From Symsagittifera roscoffensis (lineage: Eukaryota; Xenacoelomorpha; Acoela; Convolutidae): a DNA stretch of 64,000 nt. The stretch is from contig NC_087064.1 of assembly GCF_963678635.1 (NCBI RefSeq), positions 6,298,411 through 6,362,410 of the forward strand. Direction: 5' to 3'. Below, piece after piece: positions 47,850 to 57,700 of the stretch. Each line of letters opens with the position of its first letter. The stretch's first letter is position 1. The position numbers and the translations under genes are program-made. Below the pieces are notes generated by a model that did no database searches, was not told the DNA's origin, and worked only from the letters and a program-made list of their open reading frames with translations.

Positions 47850-47990
47850 GAACTTAAAATATTTCAAAGTCAAACCGCGAAAAAGTAAATTTGAGCCTGA
47901 ACGAGTTTCAGGACTTCTCGTGGGGAAAACACAAAAAATGACTGACCTCGACCTATAAAAGACACTGAATTCCATTAATCGTTTCTCAAT
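47850..47990. repeat. right part of the split aatgaacg element
   Basis: 'tcaaagtcaaaccgcgaaaa' and 'gacctataaaag' match 11320-11400, where the two parts are continuous. Confidence 0.55.
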
Positions 47991-48528
47991 ATTTTACAAA
48001 AAAAGGTTTTAGATGTATTTTACGGATGTATTTTTAAGAAAAACTGCTGAAGATCTTAATGTAGAGAAAGGGTGCTCATCTTGGTCCCATGGCTATATCC
48101 CTCAAATTGATTCAAAGTAGAAAAATAAGATAAAGCAAAGATAGCAGGTTGATGGGCCAGTAGAACAGAATGTACCGACCACAAGGATCAAAGCAAAGAA
48201 ATTCAATTTTTCAATTTTTTTCCTGTAAGGTTTAATTAAGTTAAAAATCTGCAACAAAATGGCAATATTAGCTAAAATAGCGTTAAAATCAATAGAATTA
48301 AACTGACAATACAGACATTTGGTCTGAAACCGAAACCAAAAATATTCAGACGAGTTTTTCTCAAACTTCTAATGTTTTTTTTTCATGACTAGAATGACGA
48401 CCACTAGGGCTTGAAAATGATTCCATATTCGAACACCTGCGAGCATTTTTTAAGGTTCCCATTCTTCGAGAGTGGTCGGAACGGAACATTAAGCTACTTG
48501 ATTTTTTACAACACTATTATCATACTTG

Positions 48529-50178
48529 TCAATCAAATAATCCATCGAAAAAGTTTTTATAGCAGATGACTTCTTTCTCTGTGTTGAAGTAGCAGTCAGA
48601 ATTGAAAAAATGGATTTCGTAGACTGTATCATCTATTTCAACCAATTTGGATGTTTGTGAACTATGTGAAAAGCTTCCGTTAAATTCTTGCTTGCAACCG
48701 AAAACAAATTTGTTACCGAGAACCCAAATTGCAACTGCAACAGTTTGGTTATTCACAGAAACGAATGCGGCATCAAAGTAATGATCAAAATGTTCGTGGT
48801 GACGTAGATGACCTACGTGACTTTCTTGCTCGGTATCTTTTTCCAGTGGACAGAGGCCAACCAGAACAGGGTATCCCTCTGAATTGCAGAAAAGATGAAT
48901 ACCAATAAGTAGAAAGTCTGGGCTTAAGTTTGACGAAATTAAATTCTGATTAGTATCACCAACGCATATTTCCTTATACTTAGTGCCAGCAAAATTTATG
49001 GACTCTTTTCCTGGGTCAAAGAATCCATAGATGCAGTCAAATCTACCGCTATCGTAGTAGAATCCAAGTACGTCATTTTGATCAACTTCCCAGCGGTCTA
49101 GTAATTCAACTTTCCCCTCTGAAGTCTTCAAAGCACGGAACCCCCTCTTATCAACTTGAAAAACAATGCCGCCGAAGCAGGAAAACATTCTGAAAAATCT
49201 CACTTCAACGTTGTTAAGCTGTCTTAATGATGTTTGACCATTTCGATCAATTAATTCGAATGAAATTAGAGTGCTGTCTCTTTTGAAGTGAGCAATACAA
49301 AAATGAGAATCTGACGCAGCACATCTAACTCTTTCATTGGGATACACTCTGAAATATTTGCACCCTTCAGGTAGATTCAAATTTCTTTTGCTCAGAATTT
49401 CATTATCTTCAGCAATACATTGTAAAGAATCAACGATTTCTTCAGCAAAATTACGAACAGCTCCTCGAAGCGAATCTTTCAGATTTTTCCGAGAAATCAG
49501 AAAGAATGTGCTTACGTTATCTAACAAAGGCACCAAGCTATCGATGCAAGCATTCGAATCATCTCTTGATAACTCCAAGCATTTATGATTAAATTGTTTC
49601 ACCAAGCTACCGTCTGAAAGACTCAATAGTTCGCGCAAGTTGCTTTGCTTAGTCTCGAATGAGTCCCGGACATCTTCAAGCTTTTTCACTGCATTTGCCG
49701 ACATCTTGTTAGCACACATTGTGGCTTCAGTAATTTCATCAACCTTTTCTGCATACTCCTCGAGCACTTCGTTGAACATTTGAAGCATTTGGTTGTTAAA
49801 ATTTTGTCCAGCAGAAAAATCTGAAAGGATCTCTTTAAGCTTCTGCGAAAACTGTTCCGCGCCTTCTAAACTTTTTACAATTGGTTTGTAATCTTTATCA
49901 ACACTGCTTATAGCTTCGTGAATTTCCCTTTTAATAGCATTAGCCCGTTGCTCTAACGGTATAATGGTATGCTTTTCAACAGCGTGTTGCTGCATGCACA
50001 AGTTACAAATCAGCCGATCGCAATCTTCGCAAAAAGAACTGCACCACACAAAATGTTGTTCACACACGACCACTTTCGTTCGTTTATAGTCCAAAACATC
50101 ATGCTTCCTCCTTGTGTGTGATTGAACACAAATTTCACAGATAAATAGGTTCACTTTCTCATCAGAGTGGAACCTGAT
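48529..50178 (-). CDS. TRIM-like B-box zinc-finger protein, 3' exon (5' exon missing)
   Basis: One long exon of about 549 codons. Counting from the GTG at 50154, residues 6-18 (CEICVQSHTRRKH) look like the second half of a first B-box. Residues 31-62 fit a full B-box 2 (C-x2-H-x7-C-x2-C-x4-C-x2-C-x3-H-x4-H). A helical, probably coiled-coil stretch follows to about residue 185. The last 280 residues are rich in aromatic and beta-type sequence and are not assigned. There is no in-frame ATG at the start. A TAG at 50181-50179 is part of a possible acceptor (gtagtttag), so the RING and first B-box half should lie on an upstream exon. The retroelement begins about 100 bp upstream. TRIM proteins are usually ubiquitin ligases or scaffolds; without a visible RING that role is inference. 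Confidence 0.75.
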   Translation of the reverse strand: MRFHSDEKVNLFICEICVQSHTRRKHDVLDYKRTKVVVCEQHFVWCSSFCEDCDRLICNLCMQQHAVEKHTIIPLEQRANAIKREIHEAISSVDKDYKPIVKSLEGAEQFSQKLKEILSDFSAGQNFNNQMLQMFNEVLEEYAEKVDEITEATMCANKMSANAVKKLEDVRDSFETKQSNLRELLSLSDGSLVKQFNHKCLELSRDDSNACIDSLVPLLDNVSTFFLISRKNLKDSLRGAVRNFAEEIVDSLQCIAEDNEILSKRNLNLPEGCKYFRVYPNERVRCAASDSHFCIAHFKRDSTLISFELIDRNGQTSLRQLNNVEVRFFRMFSCFGGIVFQVDKRGFRALKTSEGKVELLDRWEVDQNDVLGFYYDSGRFDCIYGFFDPGKESINFAGTKYKEICVGDTNQNLISSNLSPDFLLIGIHLFCNSEGYPVLVGLCPLEKDTEQESHVGHLRHHEHFDHYFDAAFVSVNNQTVAVAIWVLGNKFVFGCKQEFNGSFSHSSQTSKLVEIDDTVYEIHFFNSDCYFNTEKEVICYKNFFDGLFD

Positions 50179-50282
50179 CTAAACTACATTTTATGATTGG
50201 ATAAATTAGATATTTTACCATTGTAAAGTATTTAATATTAACCAATCATGATCCATCTAACTAACAACCCACTTATTTGTAA

Positions 50283-50310
50283 GTGCTGAAATTACTTGTA
50301 ATTTCAGCAC
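50283..50310. repeat. perfect palindrome at the left edge of the retroelement
   Basis: GTGCTGAAATTAC and its reverse complement are separated by TT. If the LTR starts at 50284, the palindrome is its first 27 bases. Confidence 0.7.
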
Positions 50311-50577
50311 CAGAGAGATTTGAATTTAACTTAGAAATTAGTTGACTCTCCAAGCGAACTTCAGCAGCCGCAATAAACCAGTATACCCTAGATCTATTGA
50401 GCCTAGCAGAGACTAGTGAAACAACCTGAGACTAGATAGTGTAAGAGTAAGATTAGGATCGGTATTAGACTAAGAAGTTGCACGAATCTATCCGGCCGAA
50501 AATAAGATAGCGTGACGAGCAGACGGTGTACCCTATCCGAAATTACTCTATGAGTTAACCACCTCGGTTATAACTCA
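50284..50577 (+). repeat. candidate 5' LTR of the retroelement
   Basis: It begins TG and ends CA, holds an AATAAA (50372-50377), and is followed after 2 nt by a tRNA-like primer site. The 3' LTR would lie beyond the window, so the match that would prove this is not available. Confidence 0.4.
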
Positions 50578-50579
50578 TC

Positions 50580-50597
50580 TGGTGCGACCATAAGTCT
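50580..50597 (+). promoter_or_regulatory. candidate primer-binding site
   Basis: TGGTGCGACCATAAGTCT starts with TGG, the complement of a tRNA CCA end, and its reverse complement leads towards 'ttcgaga', resembling a T-loop. Pairing of the T-stem is imperfect, so this is tentative. Confidence 0.4.
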
Positions 50598-51829
50598 CGA
50601 ACAAGACCTTCATAGCTTAGAATTAACCAAAAATAGATTAGAATTTAGACAAAACATTTTCAAAATGTTATACGACGATAATTTAATCGAAATGTCTCTA
50701 CGACTCAATAGATCAGAGCCAATATTCCGAACGATAATAGAACTACCCGGAATTGGAAGAATACCTCGAACCAGAGACGACATACGACAAAGTAGAAACT
50801 TACCAAATAGTTATATGATAGTACGGCAAAAGCCAACACAAACTTTTTTATTTAGAATTTTATTAGCAATGAATTTAGATTTTCATTTGCAAACATAAAA
50901 TCTTGAAGCCAATCTTCATGATCATTACAGGCGCTAAACAAAATATTAATATACAATAACGATTGATAAAAATATCTCAGATCGTTTTCCTAAAATTCTG
51001 CAGTATTATATAAAACATGTTTGGAAAATATTTATTAAAAATCAAAATAAAAATTAGTAGCATGACAATAAACTGTTAGTAATCATAAAATCATCAGTTG
51101 TGTCAGCTTCATCACCTAAAACATAACAGCAATCATAAACTCACTAATATCATTCAAACACTAAATCTTTTCTTAAACAAATTTAAACCATTTTAAACTT
51201 AAATTCACTTAATTTTAAAAAAAATCAGATCATCAAGGCTTATCCTTGGATCTTAATTCATTTTCTATTTAATTAAATTTTAAAACTTGATCATCTAGGC
51301 CTCTCCTTGGATCAAAAAGATCAATTTTGTTCTCCCCCACCCACTTAGCTAGTGTCTAACGACCTCAAACGTCGATTCACTATCCAACCCTTTCAAAAAA
51401 CCCAAGACTTATAGAAATTTTTTAACAAAACTAATCATTCAAATTAGGATAAACAGTGAAGAACTTCGGTTATTCATCCTTCACTTGAACCCTCCTCTTA
51501 CCAGACCCAGGATAAATCGTAGACTTAGTAAGTTTAAAATAGTATCTAACGAACTACTCGCGTTCTAATTATACCTGAACCTTGTGGATCGATTTACTAT
51601 TCTCCAACCCTTGAACACAATCACTACCCTTAAGTAAGATTAAGTAAGTTAACACCTTAGCTTATACTAGCCACGAGAAAGTAAAAAATCATTCTTCGGA
51701 ATCGATATACTTTTCTTTCCAACCCTGAACAAATAGACCCAGGTTAAGCTAACCAAAAAATCGTAAGGACTAACAATTTAAGAAAATAGAAATCATCTAA
51801 CAACTTTTGCATCCGTCATCCTAAACCTT
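50598..51829 (+). other. retroelement leader
   Basis: A 1.2-kb leader lies between the primer site and the first substantial ORF. It includes a 77-codon ORF (50665-50898, starting MLYDDNLIEM, ATG in an A-rich context) of unknown meaning. 'tccttggatc' occurs twice (51243-51252, 51313-51322) and 'ttctccaaccct' type stretches recur. Packaging or translation signals may be here; none is recognisable. Confidence 0.4.
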
Positions 51830-52297
51830 ATGTCATTTAAAAATCTAGGAAAAAAACAAACAATCGTTTTGCACAACTGTGAAATAGATAACAAAAAATA
51901 CGACCTTGTAATCACACCTCACACACAAACAGTTGGATATATTAGAACAAAACGACAAACACTAAAAAGAAAAATAATAACTAAACAAAGACAAATAACA
52001 CGAAAAAGATTTTCCAAAAATAGAAACGCATTCTCAGAATCAGAAGTCAGCAATTCAGACGAACTTTACAAATTAAAAGAATCTATAGATAAAAATTGCC
52101 CCATTCACGATCAATTATATTTTTCCGACTCAGAAACAACTTCGATTTCATCAAAAAGAGGAAAAAGAATAATAAAAAAGCAATATAAACACAAACCAGT
52201 ACATTTATATAATTGGAATCAACCAATTAGACACATCGATAATTACCTATTAACAGTCATTAAACGAAAAAATGAGCCAAACACACACTCCAAGTGA
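51830..52297 (+). CDS. small basic ORF upstream of and overlapping gag
   Basis: 155 residues, lysine- and arginine-rich (RQTLKRKIITKQRQITRKRF), with an acidic serine patch (SESEVSNSDE) in the middle. It ends 26 nt inside gag in another frame, so gag's ATG lies within it. The overlap, the shared strand and the same A-rich codon use tie it to the element. Most Ty3/gypsy elements have no ORF here. It could be an accessory protein or a pre-gag leader peptide that lets ribosomes reach gag by reinitiation. No family was recognised. Confidence 0.55.
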   Translation: MSFKNLGKKQTIVLHNCEIDNKKYDLVITPHTQTVGYIRTKRQTLKRKIITKQRQITRKRFSKNRNAFSESEVSNSDELYKLKESIDKNCPIHDQLYFSDSETTSISSKRGKRIIKKQYKHKPVHLYNWNQPIRHIDNYLLTVIKRKNEPNTHSK

Positions 52298-54578
52298 AGA
52301 TAGTCCAGATGATGACGATATCTTCCCCTTCCTCGTAGATGCACCCACTGATAGAGGACAGCATATACTTTGCAAGAATTTACTACTAAATTTATTTGAA
52401 CCCGGAATCAGCCCATGTAAAGCAGAGTTCCCAGATGTAAAAATCAAAAGACAAATTATTGATCACTATCTGAAAGATATATGTAATTTGACACAACACT
52501 CCGGAATCTACACCATAGAATTCACCTCACCAAACCCGAATCACCGCAAATATGTAATTCAAACAGATGACCTTGATTTAGAATTTTCAAAAGTATTCTC
52601 AGAATACATAAAAAGCATACAATATCATAACTCACAAAGAGCAAACTCCATATTCACTAATGAAGTTTTTGCCATAATATATAGTTATATCTCAATATTA
52701 GAGAACGAAATTCCAATCCCAAGTGTCTCACCGACAGAGACATCCAAACATATAAAGGTACGACATGAAATCACACTAATTTCAACTTTTCTACATCTAA
52801 TTAAAGAAAATTTCACTAAAGATGATGTTTCACAACATACAAAACATGACTTACAAAAAATTTTGGCATGGTTTATAATAGATTATTTTACACATAATAT
52901 AGATTTAATTTCACAAGCAAGAAAAAATTTCAGACCTCAAAATTCAAACGATGATACCGCCATCACAGAACAGTCAGACTACGTTTGGGACCCCGAATGG
53001 TCTCATTATGCATTTATAAATATCCCACAATCAATTGCAAGTCAAGCAATAAGTACAATATCTTATACCAGAGATTATGTAAGAGTAGTACCATTAACAA
53101 TTGATGCAACACCATTAAACTACAATACATTTTTACCCGATACGCGAAATAACAGCTTAAACTCGACCGTCATACACAATGAAAACCTTAATGGAACTAG
53201 GAACCTCACTCAACAAGATATTCAGACACCATCACACTTCATAAATGAAGAAATTGTCCAAACAACAACAACTACACAACAAAGTATTTCACCAATACGT
53301 TCAAATTTAACAACACCAAGAAATACAAACACTTCACTAGCACAGGTAACATTACAGTCAACCGTTAAACCTTCGGTTGCTCCAAAATATTCACAAATGG
53401 ATTATCAAACATATAGACCCATGACAATACCGTCAAAAACACGCAGAACGTTCACAAGAAACACTTTTGCGGAACACAATTATAATTACGCACATTCATC
53501 AAAAACAAACTATCCCCCACGAAAAAATAATAATAATCAGATAAGATCTCGATATTGGGATAACCCAATGGCAACAACCAAATCAGTAAATTTTCAAACT
53601 AATTCACATCCTCCACAGGATCGTAGTGAAAATTACCCATTCTTTCAACAGAATAAAAATAAAAAGCAAGCATCTCATCAAACGGATTATTTATCCTCTG
53701 ATGATGATTATTTACAACCAGATATATTTGCACCATACACTCAAGAATATCGTGGACAAGGAGTACAAAAACCGTATACATATCATAGAATTTTTTCTCC
53801 ACACCCAACAGATACACAAAATCAACAACCAATGCAAATGCAAAACCCAATTAATGCACAATCTTTTCAACCAATTCAGCCACAAAACCAAATGATTACA
53901 CACTCGTATCAACCAACACAAATGCAAAATGAAATACCACTTCCATATTACCTTCAACAACACGAAATAACAAAAAATCAACTTTCGAATTTTTCACAAA
54001 TGCCAAATGCAGCAGAATCATTACAAATGACAATGAATCCATACCTTATGGGTGGATCATCAATAACATCAAACAAACCTTTAATGGTATTCACAGGAAC
54101 AGATCCTGAATATTCTGTAGAAGATTATTTAAATGCAGTAACAGCAAATTTAATTTTAAATATAGGACCTGAACCAATTAATACGCCACTACATCAAAAT
54201 TGGATACATCGACGCACAGCGTTGATACAGACAACCCTAGACGGCGCAGCCCAAAAATGGTTTTCAGTATTGCCTATAGAAATAAAATCAAATTGGAAAA
54301 GATTTACACAAGAATTTTCAAAAATGTTTGACTCCGAAAGAAACAAACAACAACAAAGAGTTTTATGTAATGAAATTCGCAGATTACCAAATGAAACCAT
54401 CAAACAATTAGCAGTACGTATCGAAACACTAGTTCGAAAAGCATACTCACTAAATACACACGACTACAAAAACACAAAAATGACAGAAATCTTAATGATG
54501 ACCTTAACACCTCAATTAAGGAAAATAGCAATAAAAAGAGAACATCCCATCCCTCCTCAATTCGAGAGCCCGATTTAG
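52272..54578 (+). CDS. gag: retroelement Gag (structural polyprotein), 3' end out of frame
   Basis: 768 residues. The N-terminal 550 residues are low in structure, with Gln/Asn/Pro-rich stretches (QPMQMQNPINAQ). The capsid-like part begins near residue 605 (FTGTDPEYSVEDYLNAV) and continues through ALIQTTLDGAAQKWF and FTQEFSKMFDSE, the standard Ty3/gypsy capsid pattern. It stops at TAG 54578. The natural continuation is found in the next frame from about 54542 and then, near an A6 run (54728-54733), in a third frame that carries the zinc knuckle and pol. Gag assembles the particle. The two frame changes are discussed separately. Confidence 0.85.
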   Translation: MSQTHTPSEDSPDDDDIFPFLVDAPTDRGQHILCKNLLLNLFEPGISPCKAEFPDVKIKRQIIDHYLKDICNLTQHSGIYTIEFTSPNPNHRKYVIQTDDLDLEFSKVFSEYIKSIQYHNSQRANSIFTNEVFAIIYSYISILENEIPIPSVSPTETSKHIKVRHEITLISTFLHLIKENFTKDDVSQHTKHDLQKILAWFIIDYFTHNIDLISQARKNFRPQNSNDDTAITEQSDYVWDPEWSHYAFINIPQSIASQAISTISYTRDYVRVVPLTIDATPLNYNTFLPDTRNNSLNSTVIHNENLNGTRNLTQQDIQTPSHFINEEIVQTTTTTQQSISPIRSNLTTPRNTNTSLAQVTLQSTVKPSVAPKYSQMDYQTYRPMTIPSKTRRTFTRNTFAEHNYNYAHSSKTNYPPRKNNNNQIRSRYWDNPMATTKSVNFQTNSHPPQDRSENYPFFQQNKNKKQASHQTDYLSSDDDYLQPDIFAPYTQEYRGQGVQKPYTYHRIFSPHPTDTQNQQPMQMQNPINAQSFQPIQPQNQMITHSYQPTQMQNEIPLPYYLQQHEITKNQLSNFSQMPNAAESLQMTMNPYLMGGSSITSNKPLMVFTGTDPEYSVEDYLNAVTANLILNIGPEPINTPLHQNWIHRRTALIQTTLDGAAQKWFSVLPIEIKSNWKRFTQEFSKMFDSERNKQQQRVLCNEIRRLPNETIKQLAVRIETLVRKAYSLNTHDYKNTKMTEILMMTLTPQLRKIAIKREHPIPPQFESPI

Positions 54579-54733
54579 ATTTTCGAAAACTAGTAGACAA
54601 ACTAGAGCAAGCGGAAATCACAATGAAACTTGAAGAAACAGAAAATCTGAAACTACAATATGTTAACCGTATTGAAACAAATACCACAAATATCAACAAT
54701 ATACAGGAATCAATACAGACCTCGTTGAAAAAA
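54542..54733 (+). pseudogene. displaced C-terminal part of Gag (helical linker)
   Basis: This frame (third position relative to gag) reads DLDFRKLVDKLEQAE and then an N- and E-rich helix, as expected between the capsid and the nucleocapsid. It is one base out of phase with gag on the left and with the zinc-knuckle frame on the right. It is either two single-base indels or two -1 slips. Confidence 0.6.
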
Positions 54734-57700
54734 TCACCGAAATACTTAATATTTATGAAAAACACCCAAACTTTAAAGGCAAACCATCTTTCAAAAAATG
54801 GTGTAATTATTGCCGACGATATGGACATAGCATTTCTGAATGTAGACAAAAACAGCAAGATAATCAAAACAAACCTCAAAAATATAAAGAACCGAATAAA
54901 TCATTCTATCAATACATGAAAAAAGATCAAAATCTACCGAACAAAAATGTATATAGCAACAACAGTTCAGGAAAACCACTTCCGAACAATACCAATTACA
55001 CGAGAACTCAATCACCATATAACTCAAGTTATAGAGGAAGATCACCAGAACGAAGAAATACACAAAATTCGTCACAAAATCATTACAATAGACCAAATAG
55101 TCGAAATAACTACTCCAGATCAAATTCAAATACAACACAATTTGTTTCTAGATCTAATTCCCAATCAAGGAATAATTACTATCCAAACAATCAATCACGA
55201 AACTCATCATACAATAGAAATAGAAACTACTCCAATAATCGAAATAGAAGTTATTCAAACAACCGAAACCAGAATTACCCGAACAATCGATCAAGGAATA
55301 ACTCATATAATAGATCAAACTATAACCGACCAAACAATAATTATCAAAACAGATCACGAAATAATTCACAAAATCGACATTCAAGTTATAATAACCGTTA
55401 TAGAAATTATTCCCAATCACCACACAGGAATAATAACCATTATAATAATTCTAACAATCGCCACAGAAGTAGTACACCTAAACATCAAAGAAATATTAAT
55501 CAAGTACAATCAAACCAAGAAACAACATCAGACCCCCCAGGTATTGATGACACAGGAAATAACGAACTACAACTAAATCAAATAAACTGTGAATCATCAG
55601 ATTCAGAAAGTGATACAGGAAACACTATTTCCATCAATATGATAGCAGTCGAAAATGACTACGAACCTATTATATATGAACAACCTCCATTCGAACCTAT
55701 TATATATGAACCCATCCATTCTACACATACGGCACAAGAAACTAACGAAATCAACACTACAAATCAATCCAATGAAAATGACAAAACAAAATGCTTGAAT
55801 ACAAATCACATCTATCAAAATATACAAAAAGAACAACCCAAAGAAAAAATTTGGACAATACCATTTCTTTTAGAAAGTCCAAGAAACAAAGAATTTCAAC
55901 CACCAGATCTTGAAATTGATTTTTTAATTGATTCAGGAGCAGAATCAAACATAATAAACATTCCCACATGGAATGAGATAAAATCATTACACCCAAAACT
56001 AACGCCTCTTGAAACCTCCAGTAAGATAGCATTAGCACAAGGATCAACATTAGTAAACTATGGAAAAATTCAATTATTCCTTCTCCCCACAAGAACAATA
56101 GAGCAAAATAAAATTTTAAATAAACCATTTGAACAAATATTTCATATCACTGATATTAAACACAATATCATTGGAATACCATTTATCTCTAAATATATAC
56201 CAACAATAAACATTTTGAATAGTAAAATACTAATCAAAGATAAATACACAAAAACAAAAGACACATCCCTAACATTTTTTCAAAGATTAAATAAACAACC
56301 ACCATTATTTTCAAAATTTTATCCGATATATAATCAACAAAGAAAACACCTGAAACCACTATCAGGAAACATATATAATTTTTCAATAAAACAAGTTCAC
56401 CAATATGATAAAAAACAAAACAGACAACAACTCTATATGTCAGATTTTGAATTCAAACCTATCCATAAGTTTTTCAAAATCACAATCTCATCCATAAAAT
56501 ATTTGAAAAACTCGAATTCAGATATTATTTCTCTACATGTATACAACAACACACCCTATCAAGTAACATTACCTTTAGGACTTTTAGGCTATTGCGAAAC
56601 CAACGCTACGATATCACCAGTACACGAAAAAGCATACCGCGTAAATAATATACTCCAATTATTAGATATTTGTCAATCCACAATTCTTAATGAAGAATTA
56701 TCCATAAATAATATAATAAGTAATGAAAAAAGAAATACAGATTATTTCACAAAAACTCCATATTTCAAACCTACATTCAACATAAGTAACTACACAGAGA
56801 CTCAACAGAAGTTTTTAACAATGTTTAACTTTCAACATTCACAAATAACACAAGACGAATTTGATAAATTAGCCAAACAACTAATAAAATATTCATCAGT
56901 CTATGCAACATCTAAATTTGATGTTGGCAAAATCAGTTCATCACTACACCTTCCATTAAAACCTGACGCAGTTTTCAAAAAACAAAGAGCAAGTAAAGTA
57001 CCAATTCATTTACACGATAAAGTGAACAGATTACTCGATATTTTAGAACAATACAATATAATTTCACCGGTAAACAAAGAAGAACAACCAAAAGGTAACA
57101 CATTTATCAACCCTGTTATCATCCTAGCAAAAGGAGAATCATTAAAAATAGTACTAGACGCTAGATATCTTAATTCACTAATAGACGAATCAAAATGCAA
57201 TTGGCCTATTGAACCAATACAAGTTATTTTAACAAAAATAAACGGAAAATACTTTACAACCGCAGATATGAATAGTGCATATAATCAAATGCCACTAGAT
57301 GAACAATCGCGACGCTTAACACAATTTGTTATTGGAAATCAGCAATATGAATTCAACCGCCTATTCTATGGAATATCCATAGGACCAGCAGCATTTTCAG
57401 CTTTTATGAGCAAAATTTTTCGACCACTAATACTTAAGAAAAACGCAATCACCTACTTAGACGATGTTTTTATGCAATCACAGACAAAAGAAGAAATGTT
57501 TAATGTTTTAGAACACTATCACAAAATACTTCAGAACGAAAATCTGAAGGCCGCTCCCGACAAGTCACACTTCTTTTTAACACGAGTTAAATTCTTAGGA
57601 CATAATATAGAAAGAAAAACAATCACTCCATTAAAATCACGCATTGATGCTATTCAAAAGCTCCAACCACCAACAAACAAAAAGAAAATCCAAGAATTCC

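Noticed and set aside
46449..47975. Long open frames on both strands (up to 379 codons) with an 18-residue repeat
   Set aside because: They follow from a 54-bp tandem repeat without stops; several frames on both strands are open alike and change frame wherever the A run changes length.
53599..54879. Hydrophobic minus-strand frames across the retroelement
   Set aside because: The A-rich sense strand makes its complement T-rich, which reads as Phe/Leu/Ile; no starts, motifs or splice sites support them.
54947..55576. 209-codon frame inside pol rich in Ile, Thr and His
   Set aside because: It is the shifted reading of the Asn/Arg/Ser-rich tract; low complexity makes it open by chance.
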